A stretch of DNA of 64,000 bases from Pseudomonas sp. TMP9 (GCF_037943105.1 NZ_CP149803.1:682001-746000); one strand, 5' to 3'. Shown: positions 25,489-34,786, counted from the first letter of the stretch. Numbers and translations: made by a program. The notes: generated by a model from the sequence alone, not told the origin.

Positions 25489-25968
25489 ATGCCCTCGTTC
25501 GACGTGGTGTCCGAGTTGGACAAACATGAAGTTAGCAACGCTATCGATAATGCCGTCAAAGAGCTGGAACGTCGCTACGACCTTCGCGGTAAAGGCAGTT
25601 TTGAGCTGAAAGAGCTGACTGTCAATCTGACAGCCGATGCGGATTTCCAGCTGGAACAGATGGTTGAGATTCTCAAGCTCAGTCTAGTTAAACGCAAGAT
25701 TGATGTGCAGTGCGTCGAGTTTAAAGATGCCTATGCCTCCGGTAAAAGCGTTAAGCAGGAAGCGACACTGCGTGAAGGTATTGAAAAAGACCTGGCAAAG
25801 AAAATTGTGGCGCACATCAAAGACAGCAAACTGAAAGTTCAGGCGGCCATCCAGGGCGAGCAGGTGCGCGTTACCGGCAAGAAGCGGGATGATTTGCAAG
25901 AGGCGATGGCCGCATTGCGCAGCAAAGACTTTGGTATGCCGCTGCAGTACAACAACTTCCGTGATTAA
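25489..25968 (+). CDS. yajQ: YajQ family nucleotide-binding protein
   Basis: Small cytoplasmic protein with two ferredoxin-like folds; in some gammaproteobacteria the family binds cyclic di-GMP, in others tRNA/RNA binding is reported. ATG 25489 follows a CTGGAGTGAG ribosome site and gives the standard [15 protein letters not shown] start; 159 residues. Conserved segments: [15 protein letters not shown] and [16 protein letters not shown]. It is monocistronic with its own strong terminator. Confidence 0.95.
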   Translation: MPSFDVVSELDKHEVSNAIDNAVKELERRYDLRGKGSFELKELTVNLTADADFQLEQMVEILKLSLVKRKIDVQCVEFKDAYASGKSVKQEATLREGIEKDLAKKIVAHIKDSKLKVQAAIQGEQVRVTGKKRDDLQEAMAALRSKDFGMPLQYNNFRD

Positions 25969-26027
25969 TACTGGGGTTTGAACCTTGCCGTCGAACAGGC
26001 GTCGCAACAGAGTTGATACTGCACCAC

Positions 26028-26055
26028 CGCCACGGCATGCCGTGGCGTTTTTTTT
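26028..26055 (+). terminator. Terminator after yajQ
   Basis: CGCCACGG-CATG-CCGTGGCG (26028-26047) followed by eight T's. Classical rho-independent structure. Confidence 0.92.
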
Positions 26056-26076
26056 AAAGCTTACAAGGATTAACGC

Positions 26077-26907
26077 ATGGATATGAGTGTTGAAGAATTA
26101 GTGAAAATATCGGAAAGCTGGCTGCCGGTTGTACTGGAATACAGTGGCAAGCTGACCTTGGCCTTGATGACCTTTGTCATTGGTTGGTGGCTGGTCGGCA
26201 AACTCACCCGCAGTATTAGCCGCCTGCTTGATATGCGTCAGGTGGATCGTGTGCTGGGCAGCTTTATTGGCAGCTTGGTCAGCATCGTGTTGAAGATTTT
26301 GCTGCTGGTCAGCGTGGCGTCGATGATCGGTGTGGAGACCACCTCTTTTATCGCGGTAATCGGTGCTGCCGGTTTAGCCATTGGCCTGGCGTTGCAGGGC
26401 AGCCTGGCTAATTTCGCCGGTGGTGTATTGATTATGCTGTTTCGCCCGTTTCGCGCCGGCGACTGGATTGAGGCGCAAGGCGTATCAGGCAGTGTCGACA
26501 GTATTCAGATTTTCCATACCACGCTGAAAACCGCGGATAACAAAGTGGTGATCGTGCCCAACGGCAGCCTGTCGAATGGTCATATCACCAATTATTCACG
26601 CGAGAGCACGCGGCGCGTTGAGATCAACGTGGGGATCGATTACGCCAGTGATATCAAACAAGCCCGCGATGTACTGCTGGCTATTGCCCAGGACCCTCGG
26701 GTAAATCGCGACCCTGAGCCGGTGGTGTTTGTGACGGGCTTAGGCGACAGCGCGGTCAATTTGTCGCTACGAGTGTGGGTGGCAACAGCAGATTTTTGGC
26801 CAGTTACGTTTGCCTTTACCGAGCTGGCCAAAGAGCGCCTGATTGAAGTCGGCATTGGCATCCCGTTCCCGCAGCGGGTGGTGCATCTGGTGCAGCAAAA
26901 CAGTTGA
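26077..26907 (+). CDS. MscS-type small-conductance mechanosensitive channel
   Basis: Homoheptameric inner-membrane channel that opens on osmotic down-shock. 276 residues, close to E. coli MscS. Three N-terminal hydrophobic segments (about 18-40, 60-85, 88-115); TM3 has the Gly/Ala-rich packing pattern IGAAGLAIGLALQGSLANF followed by the family's VLIMLFRPFRAGDWI and the cytoplasmic beta domain (VVIVPNGSLSNGHITNYS). AAGGAT ribosome site before the ATG. Convergent with the following gene. Confidence 0.93.
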   Translation: MDMSVEELVKISESWLPVVLEYSGKLTLALMTFVIGWWLVGKLTRSISRLLDMRQVDRVLGSFIGSLVSIVLKILLLVSVASMIGVETTSFIAVIGAAGLAIGLALQGSLANFAGGVLIMLFRPFRAGDWIEAQGVSGSVDSIQIFHTTLKTADNKVVIVPNGSLSNGHITNYSRESTRRVEINVGIDYASDIKQARDVLLAIAQDPRVNRDPEPVVFVTGLGDSAVNLSLRVWVATADFWPVTFAFTELAKERLIEVGIGIPFPQRVVHLVQQNS

Positions 26908-26920
26908 GAGCGGCCGCGCG

Positions 26921-27646
26921 TTAGCGGCGAGCCGCTGCATGGAGTATTTCGAACGTGCGGCCCATCACTTGTTGATAATGACCGACTAAGGTTTGCCAGT
27001 CGGTTTGATCCCAAGGCGAATGGCGCCGCAGTTGCAGCATGTCGTGCAGTGCGGCTTGCTTGCGGGTCGGGCGGCGGCGTGATTTTTCCAAATCGAGTAA
27101 GGCTATTTCGCAACAGGTCGTTGTGCCCTGTGTTTGGGTGCGCACAAAGATATGTTTTGCATACAGGCAGCCATGCTGCCAGCGAGCGTTGTGCAGCTTT
27201 GCTAAGCATCGCCCGATCTGTTGCAAAAGTTGTTGGTGGAGGGCGGCGTCGTCATGCTCGCGCGCCTGGCGTAAATACCATTCATCGAGAGGTTGAAACC
27301 CCTCCAGCGCCTTAGTCACAAGCATGGCGCGCCAGCCATCGGTGCCGTGTTCTGCGGCGCAATAAACAATTTCCGGAACGGTCACCCCAGCTTTCCTCGC
27401 GCCGAGCAACGCATCACGTTCGCGTAATACGGTTGGCCGCCCCCAAGGGTGAAGCAAGCTGCGGTAGGTGTGCCCAGTCTGTTTTTTCGCATACAGCAAT
27501 TGGTCGTGCTGAATGATGCGCTGAACACCACTGCAACCACCGCGACGTTCATTGGGCTCCTCCACCCATTCACCTTGAAGTTGCCACCAACTATCGAAGC
27601 TCACGGGGTCGGTGGAGCGGCTGGCATTTCTCGACGCTGGGTCCAT
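26921..27646 (-). CDS. InaA/WaaP-type lipopolysaccharide kinase-like protein
   Basis: A 241-residue protein with a small protein-kinase-like fold as in InaA and the Kdo/heptose kinases: a strand with KKQTGHTYRSLLHPWGRPTVLRER, VTKALEGF, then the catalytic-loop equivalent RWQHGCLYAKHIFV (HG...KH in place of HxD...N) and LLDLEKSRRRPT (DLE like the DFG Asp). Predicted to phosphorylate an envelope glycan or lipid, but the substrate is not known. No signal peptide. It lies downstream of ampG on the same strand with a 74-base gap. Confidence 0.72.
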   Translation of the reverse strand: MDPASRNASRSTDPVSFDSWWQLQGEWVEEPNERRGGCSGVQRIIQHDQLLYAKKQTGHTYRSLLHPWGRPTVLRERDALLGARKAGVTVPEIVYCAAEHGTDGWRAMLVTKALEGFQPLDEWYLRQAREHDDAALHQQLLQQIGRCLAKLHNARWQHGCLYAKHIFVRTQTQGTTTCCEIALLDLEKSRRRPTRKQAALHDMLQLRRHSPWDQTDWQTLVGHYQQVMGRTFEILHAAARR

Positions 27647-27720
27647 GGTCTGCCCTTATTCAGGTCTCAGTCGGCAGCAACTCCTACGTTTTACAGTGGT
27701 AGGTCGCTCGCTGAGAATTT

Positions 27721-29307
27721 TTATAGTGGTTCCGATACGTTTACAGCGTTGCTGTCTCCAGCCTGCGGTCGCTCACGGCGCCATTGGAAAATGATCAGAA
27801 TCAACGTAGGGATGCCCAGCAAGGCGGTGATCAGGAAGAACTGAGCGTAGCCATAATTTTCCACCATGACCCCGGAGTAACCCCCAATCAGGCGCGGCAA
27901 CAGCAGCATGATTGAGCTGAGCAGGGCGTACTGGGTGGCGGAAAACTTCAAGTTAGTCAGGCTCGACAGGTAGGCGACGAAGGCTGCAGTCGCCAGCCCG
28001 GCGCTAAAATTGTCGGCGGAGATGGTCACGATCAGCATCTGCAGGTCAGCGCCCATACCGGTCAGCATCAGGAACAACAGATTGGTCGCCGCCGATGCAG
28101 CGCCACCGATAAACATGATCGGCAAAATACCGAAGCGCACGATCAGCAAACCGCCGAAACCAGCACCAATCAAGGTCATCACTAAGCCGAACAGCTTGCT
28201 GACGCTGGCGATTTGATCCTTGGTAAAGCCTTGGTCGATATAGAACACGTTGGCCATTACGCCCATCACGGTGTCCGACATGCGGTACGTGGCGATCAAA
28301 CCCAGCAGCAAAAAAGCCTGCCAGCGATAGCGCACAATAAAGTCGTTGACTGGCGTCAGCACTGGCGCCAAACCGCGTCGGCCCATGGACGAGAGGCACA
28401 GCGCGCTGAGGATGGTGTAGAGCAGGGCGCGCAACAAGGCGCGGTCTTCCAGCAGCAGATCGAGCAAGCTGGCTTCGCCGTTGACCAGTCTGGCAAAGTC
28501 GGTGTTGTAGAACTGGGTGAACATGGCCGGCACCGACACCAGCAGCACAATCAGCACCAGCACCGAGGCAATCTGATGGCTAAAGCCATAGCGTGTAGCG
28601 GCTAATTGAGTGCGCAAGGGCACATCCGGCTCGCGCATCCAGAGGCTGGTCAGCAGGCCGGGCAGCATCAACAAGGCAAATAGCAGGTAGGTACCGGCCC
28701 AAGCGCCATGCTGATAGAGCAGGGCAGTAGAGCCAAAACCTTCGGCAAAATACAGTGCACCGGCAGTGGCTAATAGCGCTGCAACCCGGTAGCCGGCCAT
28801 ATAGCTGGCCGCCAGCGCGGCCTGACGAGTGTCATCGGCGATTTCCAGGCGGTAGGCATCGACGGCGATGTCTTGTGTGGCGGAGGCAAAAGCTACCAGC
28901 ACGGCCAAAGAAATTAGCCAGGTCAGGTGGGTTTGCGGGTCACACAACGCCATCCCGGCCAGGCCGATGGCGATTAAAATTTGTGACAGCACCAACCACG
29001 AACGTCGCCGTCCCAGCTTACCCAGCAGCGGTAAGCGCCATTGGTCGAGCAGTGGCGACCACACCCATTTAAAGGCATACGCCAACCCGATCAGGCTGGC
29101 AAAGCCAATGGTATCGCGTGCCACACCGGCTTCGCGCAGCCAAACCGAAAGGGTCGAAAACACCAGCATGTAGGGCAGGCCAGCGGCGAACCCTAACAGG
29201 AGCAGCACCAAGGTTGAGGGGCTGGAGTACGCAGCTATGGCATCACGCCAGCTTTTACGGGGCATTGAAGGGGTATCAGCCTGATGTTGGTCGGACAAAG
29301 GGCGCAC
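27721..29307 (-). CDS. ampG: AmpG-type muropeptide permease (MFS)
   Basis: Inner-membrane MFS carrier importing anhydro-muropeptides for cell-wall recycling, the route that signals to AmpR/ampC in relatives. 528 residues with about 14 hydrophobic segments. Family pattern at the N terminus: LLLGFAAGLPYMLVFSTLSV, then LAYAFKWVWSPLLDQW and LGRRRSWLVLSQ. The start is uncertain: GTG 29307 or ATG 29265 (MPRKSWRDAI), neither with a clear ribosome site. It begins 1 base after the stop of the alkyltransferase-like gene. Confidence 0.88.
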   Translation of the reverse strand: MRPLSDQHQADTPSMPRKSWRDAIAAYSSPSTLVLLLLGFAAGLPYMLVFSTLSVWLREAGVARDTIGFASLIGLAYAFKWVWSPLLDQWRLPLLGKLGRRRSWLVLSQILIAIGLAGMALCDPQTHLTWLISLAVLVAFASATQDIAVDAYRLEIADDTRQAALAASYMAGYRVAALLATAGALYFAEGFGSTALLYQHGAWAGTYLLFALLMLPGLLTSLWMREPDVPLRTQLAATRYGFSHQIASVLVLIVLLVSVPAMFTQFYNTDFARLVNGEASLLDLLLEDRALLRALLYTILSALCLSSMGRRGLAPVLTPVNDFIVRYRWQAFLLLGLIATYRMSDTVMGVMANVFYIDQGFTKDQIASVSKLFGLVMTLIGAGFGGLLIVRFGILPIMFIGGAASAATNLLFLMLTGMGADLQMLIVTISADNFSAGLATAAFVAYLSSLTNLKFSATQYALLSSIMLLLPRLIGGYSGVMVENYGYAQFFLITALLGIPTLILIIFQWRRERPQAGDSNAVNVSEPL

Positions 29308-29308
29308 T

Positions 29309-29701
29309 CTAACCGCTGTGCTCTATCGGGCGCCAGCCATAGCGCGGCATATCCACCCGTTCGTTATGGATTGGCACGCCTTCCTCACATAAACGCCTGC
29401 GTTGCTCGGCCCCGGAGAGGCTGTCGGCAGTCAGGCTGAGGCGTCCGCCGGCGCCTATCACCCGGTGCCAAGGCAGCGTACTGCCTTCGGGTAATTGGCT
29501 CAGCCTGCGGCCAACCCAGCGGGCTGCACGGCCCAGGCCCGCATAGGCGGCCAGTTGCCCGTAGCTCACCACGTAGCCTGTCGGCACGTTAGCCAGCACG
29601 GCATAGAGAGCCGTTTGCCGCTCGGCCTGGCTTGCTGTCGACTGGCCCCGCGCGGCATGCTGCGCGTCTTGTTTTGGCTGGCTATGCGGTTCTTCCATCA
29701 T
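29309..29701 (-). CDS. Alkyltransferase-like protein (ATL, MGMT family with Trp for the active Cys)
   Basis: The DNA-binding domain of O6-alkylguanine transferases, with the helix-turn-helix and Arg finger (YVVSYGQLAAYAGLGRAARWVG). The active-site motif is PWHRVI, where true transferases have PCHRV; Trp in place of Cys defines ATLs, which flag alkyl lesions for nucleotide excision repair and cannot remove them. About 130 residues from ATG 29701, or shorter if an internal start is used. The start codon overlaps the divergent DUF481 start. Confidence 0.88.
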   Translation of the reverse strand: MMEEPHSQPKQDAQHAARGQSTASQAERQTALYAVLANVPTGYVVSYGQLAAYAGLGRAARWVGRRLSQLPEGSTLPWHRVIGAGGRLSLTADSLSGAEQRRRLCEEGVPIHNERVDMPRYGWRPIEHSG

Positions 29702-30698
29702 GTTGCTACGTACCCTGGTTTTTGTACTGATAACGGCCTTGAGTGCCCCGGTTTGGGCGGATACGGTGTGGTTGAACAATGGAGACCGCCTCAGCGGTGA
29801 GATAGTTCTGCTTGATGGCGGCAAGCTTGCGTTAAAAACCAAATATGCCGGGCAGGTGCTGATTGCTTGGAAGGATATCGACACCCTGCGCTCGGATAAA
29901 CCTTTGTTGATGCGCCGCCAGGGTCTCGACAGCGAACACAGCAACCAACTGGAAGCCGCAGGTAAGGGCATGGTGCGGGTCATCAGTGGCAGCACGCAAA
30001 CCGTGCCACTGGCCAGCATCAAACGGTTGATTCCTCCGCGAGCGGTACTCCAAGACCGCTTCTGGGAGGGTAATCTGGACGCCAAACTGGATATGAAACG
30101 CAATGACGACCACATCGATGAGTGGAAGCTCAAAGGCAATACGCGCTTAGAACACGGCCGCTGGCGTCACGTGCTGGGCGGCGAGCTGGAGCGCAAGGTC
30201 AAGAACCAAGTGCAAACCGCCGATAATTGGCAGCTGGAATACGACCTCGACCGCTTTATCACGGACCACTGGTTCTGGCGGGTCGGTGCTGAGCAAGATG
30301 AGGATGAATTTGCCTTTCTAACCAGCCAGCGTTCACTGGGCAGCGGGCCGGGTTATCGCTTTTGGGATAACGAATTGGGCCGCTTGGACGTGATAGGCCA
30401 GTTCAATCGCGTGCGGCTGGCAACAGCTGACAATCAGTTAGCCTTCAATACCTATTCGCTGTCTTGGGATTACAAGCGTTTGCTCTGGGGCACTCGGTTG
30501 GAGTTTTACAGCACGGCTGAGCTGCAAGTGCCGGCTATCAAGCAAATTGACTATGTACTCGACAGTGAAATGGGCCTGCGTTTTCGTTTGAATGACTGGG
30601 CGCGGCTGTCGTTGTTGTATGAGCTGGACCAAGCGCGCGGGCTTGGCCAAACCAGCAGCGAGCGGCGTTATTTGTTGGGGGTGGGCGTCGGCTGGTAA
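29700..30698 (+). CDS. DUF481 outer-membrane protein, first tandem copy
   Basis: Secreted protein (signal peptide about 1-20, ending PVWA before DTVWLNNGDRLSG) with an N-terminal domain of about 100 residues carrying NGDRLSG, followed by a DUF481/YdiY-type beta-barrel: alternating aromatic strands and a C-terminal Trp (GVGVGW). The family is described as salt-induced outer-membrane proteins without proven function. 332 residues. No ribosome site precedes the ATG, which overlaps the divergent ATL start. The next gene is a paralogue. Confidence 0.82.
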   Translation: MLLRTLVFVLITALSAPVWADTVWLNNGDRLSGEIVLLDGGKLALKTKYAGQVLIAWKDIDTLRSDKPLLMRRQGLDSEHSNQLEAAGKGMVRVISGSTQTVPLASIKRLIPPRAVLQDRFWEGNLDAKLDMKRNDDHIDEWKLKGNTRLEHGRWRHVLGGELERKVKNQVQTADNWQLEYDLDRFITDHWFWRVGAEQDEDEFAFLTSQRSLGSGPGYRFWDNELGRLDVIGQFNRVRLATADNQLAFNTYSLSWDYKRLLWGTRLEFYSTAELQVPAIKQIDYVLDSEMGLRFRLNDWARLSLLYELDQARGLGQTSSERRYLLGVGVGW

Positions 30699-30739
30699 GG
30701 GGAGATGGGTGAACTCACGGTGCTTCTGTCGGTCTGTGC

Positions 30740-30767
30740 TTGCTCTGGCGTCGTGCTTACGGATAAT
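30740..30767 (+). promoter_or_regulatory. Possible promoter of the second DUF481 gene
   Basis: TTGCTC (30740-30745) and GATAAT (30762-30767), 16 bases apart, in the 109-base gap between the two copies. Confidence 0.3.
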
Positions 30768-30807
30768 GCCCGACCTTCCGCGAACCTGAAGTAGATAAGC
30801 CTTTCTT

Positions 30808-31812
30808 ATGTTTTCCAAAACCCTGTTATGCCTAGCCCTTTGTGTGGCTGCTACTTCTGCGTTGGCAGATACCGTTTGGTTAAAAAACGGTGACCGCTTG
30901 AGCGGTAAAATCAAATTTTATGATGGTCGCAAGCTGGTGCTGGCAACTGACTACGGCGGCGCGATTGCCCTCAACTGGGACAAGATCGCCACCCTTGAAA
31001 GCGATCAGGAGCTGCTGATTAAAGAAGGCGCCGTCACCGGTGAGCGGGCCAAATCGCTGCGGCCCGCCGAGCCCGGCAAGGTCACGCTGGTTAATGGAGA
31101 CGCACCCAAGACCATTGAGTTGGCCAGTATTGAGCAAATACTCAAACCCAAGCCCTTGGTTGAGGACTTGGTGTGGAGGGGCAATATTGATGCGGCGCTG
31201 GACTACAAACGTGCGGATCGCGACACCGATGACTATGACGTTAGCCTGAAAACCCAGGCGCGGCATGGCCTTTGGCGGCACCACGCCGAAGCGGAATACA
31301 ACCGTGAATTCCAAGATGAAGTGGTCACCACGGACGACTGGAGTGCTGAATACGCGCTTGACCGATTCGTGACTGAAAAATGGTTCTGGCAGGGGCGCTT
31401 GGAGTACAAGCGTGATCGTATTGAAGAGGTCCGTCGCCAGCGTACTCTCGGCACCGGTCCGGGTTATCAGTTCTGGGACAACGAGTTGGGTGCCTTCTCC
31501 GTGGGCGGATTGCTGAACCGCTCGGACTATGAATATGACAATGGTGAGCGTGACAACTTCTATGCCGTGAGCATGAAGTGGGACTACAATCGCTACTTGG
31601 TCGGCAAGAGTGTCGAGCTATTCAGCGACGGTGAAGTGGGTAAACCGCTGGCCAACGTGGCGGATTACACCTTTGATGCCACCCTTGGGCTGCGTTACAA
31701 ACTGACCGATTGGGCCTCATTAAATATGAAGGCTGAGAAGGATCTGGTCAGCGGCGCCGAAGGCGACCTGGACGAAACTCGCTTTAGCTTAGGTTTCGGT
31801 ATTGGCTGGTAA
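30808..31812 (+). CDS. DUF481 outer-membrane protein, second tandem copy
   Basis: 334 residues, same plan as the preceding gene: signal peptide (about 1-20, ending SALA), DTVWLKNGDRLSG, an N-terminal domain with WDKIATLESDQELLIKEG, then a DUF481 barrel with GTGPGYQFWDNELG and a terminal FGIGW. The two copies match clearly in motif order but differ at many positions, so this is an old duplication. Predicted outer-membrane location; function unknown. Confidence 0.84.
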   Translation: MFSKTLLCLALCVAATSALADTVWLKNGDRLSGKIKFYDGRKLVLATDYGGAIALNWDKIATLESDQELLIKEGAVTGERAKSLRPAEPGKVTLVNGDAPKTIELASIEQILKPKPLVEDLVWRGNIDAALDYKRADRDTDDYDVSLKTQARHGLWRHHAEAEYNREFQDEVVTTDDWSAEYALDRFVTEKWFWQGRLEYKRDRIEEVRRQRTLGTGPGYQFWDNELGAFSVGGLLNRSDYEYDNGERDNFYAVSMKWDYNRYLVGKSVELFSDGEVGKPLANVADYTFDATLGLRYKLTDWASLNMKAEKDLVSGAEGDLDETRFSLGFGIGW

Positions 31813-31910
31813 CCCTTAGCCCGCGTAAAAAGACCCAGCGCTCGCCAAAAATGCCCCGAACCAGGCAACGTTAGCCTACGCAGCCCTGCAGATCCGTGCT
31901 GCATGAAGTG

Positions 31911-31945
31911 AAGCCCAACAGGCAGCAGAGGCCTCGTTGGGCTTT
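31911..31945 (+). terminator. Hairpin downstream of the DUF481 pair
   Basis: AAGCCCAAC (31911-31919) pairs with GTTGGGCTT (31936-31944), with AGGC/GCCT extending the stem inward. Only a short T tail. It lies between convergent genes. Confidence 0.6.
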
Positions 31946-32074
31946 ATCGTTTGGGCTCCCTGGCGGCGTCTTAGCCGACCGTTAATCAGGGCTAAAGCAA
32001 CGGTTGGTTGTTTGCAGATGTTTGCTGAACAGCGTGGCCGGTTATTCGCTTTTTAGACTTCTCGCACTTGCGCC

Positions 32075-32650
32075 TTAGCGGTTTTCTGCATCCTTGCGGC
32101 ACTGCTGCTGCAGGGCGAGCCAGCCGTCAGTGCCGAGCTTTTCCAGGGTGTCGATATTGGCCGCGAAAATCGCCTGCGGATCTGGAAACGCGGCGACAGC
32201 GCGGTCGATACTGGCTTCTCGCAGAATATGCAGGGTTGGGTAAGGTGCGCGGTTGGTGGCGTTGCTGACATCCTCAGGGCGGGTGTCAGCAAACTGGAAC
32301 TGCGGGTGGAAACTGGCCACCTGCAGAGTGCCGCTGTAGCCAAGATCGTCGAGGGTATGATCGACCACCGCGAGAAAATCATTGAAGTCGAGGAAGTCAT
32401 TCAGCGCGGCGGGGTGGATAAGCAGCGTGGTGTCGGTTTCACTTGGCGTGCAGTTAGCGAGGGCGTGCAGCTCCTCGATCAAAGCGCTGAGCACTGCTTC
32501 AGGCTCTGCGCTGGCGCACAGCACATAACGGATTTGCCCTTTGACCTGCACCGCCTTGGCGAACGGGCAGAGGTTCAAGCCAATCACGGCGCGATCGACC
32601 CACGCGCGGGTTTCGGCAATAACGTGGGCGGCGCTGGGGTACGTGTTCAT
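32075..32650 (-). CDS. DUF1415 family protein
   Basis: 191-residue cytoplasmic protein with the DUF1415 pattern: ETRAWVDRAVIGLNLCPFAKAV near the N terminus (with conserved NLCPFAK), then TLLIHPAALNDFLDFNDFL and the mid-region FHPQFQFADTRPEDVSNATN followed by PYPTLHILREASIDRA. No catalytic role is established for this family; the conserved Cys and His residues suggest metal or redox function, which is inference. Divergent neighbours and no operon partner. Confidence 0.85.
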   Translation of the reverse strand: MNTYPSAAHVIAETRAWVDRAVIGLNLCPFAKAVQVKGQIRYVLCASAEPEAVLSALIEELHALANCTPSETDTTLLIHPAALNDFLDFNDFLAVVDHTLDDLGYSGTLQVASFHPQFQFADTRPEDVSNATNRAPYPTLHILREASIDRAVAAFPDPQAIFAANIDTLEKLGTDGWLALQQQCRKDAENR

Positions 32651-32763
32651 AGCAGTGGTAGCTCGGCAAAGTGGGCGGTGTGCAGTTTACCCTTGCGGCG
32701 ACCTGCAGGCACGGCGGGTGAATACGCACACAACGTTGCCAGAGGTGCTGTGCAGTTAATGCG

Positions 32764-33483
32764 TTAACGCAAAGTGACCGCCCGACCGCGCTTGAGGGTA
32801 CCGCAGGTACTCAGGTCGATAGGGCCAACAAACGGGTTGCCGTGACCCATCACGCACCCTACTTTTTGGTTGCGCCAGCGCTCCCATTCGCTCACCGGGT
32901 ATTGGCGGTTCCAGGCTTCATAGGTGCGCCGATCGAGTGTGGACAAGCGCAGCCTGTAGTGGTCGGCCATGTACAGATAAATACGCGCCGAGGGGCCGCG
33001 GGCCGGCTCCGGCGGCATGGCAGTTTTGGCCTTAAAGTTCACCACCATGGGGCAGGCGCCATAGTGCTGCGGTTTATCGCTGAGCATGCCAAGGGCGTAA
33101 TTGGAACGGTCGCCATTCACTTCACCCACGCTCGGCACCACGTTGTGCAAGTCGGCTTCGGCGGCTTTAAAGGTAGCGTCGTTGCGCGCGCAGTTCTTGC
33201 GGCCACCGTTCTGCCAACATTGGCGTTGATGGCCAATCACCCAAGCCGGTACCACGTGCTCCCATTCAAGACGTGCGGCTCGCCGTTGTTGTTTGCGCAC
33301 CTTATAACCGCAGCTGTCGAGGTCGACGCGGTTACCGTTGAAGGCGCAGTCGCAATAAAAGGTGTTGGGTCGCTCGGCATACAACTGCCAAGCAATTTTC
33401 TTCGCGGCGTTAAAAGTTTTCGGGGCATCGGCAAACGTGGGCAGGGCCACTAACAGGCAAATCAGTCCAAGCAGGCGCGACAT
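32764..33483 (-). CDS. endA: Endonuclease I family nuclease (EndA/Dns)
   Basis: Secreted or periplasmic DNA-degrading enzyme of the beta-beta-alpha-metal class. The start at 33483 gives a signal peptide MSRLLGLICLLVALPTFADA; 239 residues. Active-site segment RLEWEHVVPAWVIG (with the His general base), followed by EADLHNVVPSVGEVNGDRSN (with the metal-binding Asn), and many Cys for disulfides (DCAFNG, DSCGYKV, RQCWQNGGRKNC). A longer start at 33516 would add 11 residues. Convergent or solo; no partner genes. Confidence 0.92.
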   Translation of the reverse strand: MSRLLGLICLLVALPTFADAPKTFNAAKKIAWQLYAERPNTFYCDCAFNGNRVDLDSCGYKVRKQQRRAARLEWEHVVPAWVIGHQRQCWQNGGRKNCARNDATFKAAEADLHNVVPSVGEVNGDRSNYALGMLSDKPQHYGACPMVVNFKAKTAMPPEPARGPSARIYLYMADHYRLRLSTLDRRTYEAWNRQYPVSEWERWRNQKVGCVMGHGNPFVGPIDLSTCGTLKRGRAVTLR

Positions 33484-33731
33484 GAGCAACTCAGCAGCAA
33501 AAAAGCTGCGGATCATACCGTTTAAAGCGCTCTGGAGCGGGCCTTTTCAGCCTATACAAATGAATGGTGGCGCAGCTTTTACCACGGCTACTCTTTGTTA
33601 GTAGTCCACTTGAACGTGCACCGCTAGGTGCTTGATTACGCTGAAAGTCATGCCTTTGGGCAGAAAAACTGGTCAATCTGAGTTTTGTTGCTAGCGTTAC
33701 CCCATCACACCGCAGCGGATGACCTCCTCTG

Positions 33732-34523
33732 ATGAGCACCGAGCAGCAGTTAGCGCCGTTACAAAACCACAGCCATGCAATGGCCAATTTGGCTATGCCG
33801 ATGGGCCGCAGGGTTAAGCTCGGGTTGCTGCTGGTTACACTGCTGGCGGTGAGTGGGTGCTCCACGCGGCAGGATCATCAGACCATCATCAGTAACCAAA
33901 GCCCGGTTAAACCCAGCGAATTCTTCCAGAGCCATGCTGACCGTATGGCGACCTTGGGCATGCGTAATAACCTCAACAGCCTTTACCGCTTGATGGACAA
34001 GCTGTACCTGCGCAACCCACGGGAGTGGCGCAAAACCGGTTTAGCTGACGTGGAGAGCGTGAAGCGCGCTGTGCATCGCGCGGTTGAGTTGGGCCAGCCG
34101 TTGCCCCAACTGGGCGGGCGTACTGATGTCGCGGCGCTGGGCTATGCCTTGAGTGCCGAGTACCAGGGTGACCGTGTTGGGGCGTTTATTTATTCGCTGG
34201 CGAGCACACTGATCACGGCCCATGGCGGGCGCACCGAGTATTACCTGAGTGACACGCTGGACCCGCAGTTTATCCATAACGCCGCGCGTAACGTTGAGAA
34301 AGCCAGCTGGATGCTCGCGCAACGCACCGACGCCGGCGGCAAGCCTTGGCTGCTGTCCAATGAGATATCCGCCGAGGAACGTAATCTCAGTTACGCCGTG
34401 GAATTTGGCAAAATTGTGGCGCGCCTAGACCTGCTCACCGATGTGCTGAATGAGCGCTACCGGCGCATGGGCGTGAGCTACGCCCAAGGGTTGCTGTTTA
34501 TAAATTTCCTGCCGGTGCAGTAA
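33732..34523 (+). CDS. Predicted lipoprotein of unknown function
   Basis: Contains a lipobox LLAVSGC after a basic stretch and hydrophobic core (RRVKLGLLLVTLLAVSGC), so the mature protein starts at that Cys and is membrane anchored. Mature part is about 220 residues, largely helical, with FFQSHADRMATLGMRNNLNSL and YRLMDKLYLRNPREWRK. The annotated ATG 33732 leaves a long leader; an internal ATG at 33795 (MPMGRRVKLG) would give a normal signal peptide. I do not recognise a characterised relative. Confidence 0.7.
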   Translation: MSTEQQLAPLQNHSHAMANLAMPMGRRVKLGLLLVTLLAVSGCSTRQDHQTIISNQSPVKPSEFFQSHADRMATLGMRNNLNSLYRLMDKLYLRNPREWRKTGLADVESVKRAVHRAVELGQPLPQLGGRTDVAALGYALSAEYQGDRVGAFIYSLASTLITAHGGRTEYYLSDTLDPQFIHNAARNVEKASWMLAQRTDAGGKPWLLSNEISAEERNLSYAVEFGKIVARLDLLTDVLNERYRRMGVSYAQGLLFINFLPVQ

Positions 34524-34594
34524 ACGCCGACTGACCCTTTGCCGCGCACCGGCACGTATGAGTGAAGCTGATGCGGCGCTGCACGCACCTGCTT

Positions 34595-34786
34595 CTAATA
34601 GCCTTCTTCAAGACGCTTGGTGCCTTGCGCGTTGGCTGCTTCGATCTGTTGTTTGAGTTGTTCGGTCTGCTGCTGCAGCTTTGCTGCCTGTTCGGCTTGC
34701 AGGCTGGCGGTTGCGGCTGTTTCGCCCAGGCCGCAGGCGCTGAGCAACAGCGTGGTCGATAACAGGGTGAGGGTCAGGCTGCGCAT
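34595..34786 (-). CDS. Small lipoprotein with coiled coil
   Basis: 63 residues: signal peptide MRSLTLTLLSTTLLLSAC with lipobox LLSAC, then an Ala/Gln/Glu-rich helix with heptad pattern (LQAEQAAKLQQQTEQLKQQI). It resembles small Lpp-like or entericidin-like lipoproteins in plan but I assign no family. Lies 32 bases downstream of the solute-binding gene on the same strand. Confidence 0.62.
   Translation of the reverse strand: MRSLTLTLLSTTLLLSACGLGETAATASLQAEQAAKLQQQTEQLKQQIEAANAQGTKRLEEGY

Noticed and set aside
29700..31812. DUF481 pair considered as an assembly duplication
   Set aside because: The copies differ at many residues and have different gaps and promoters, so they are real paralogues.
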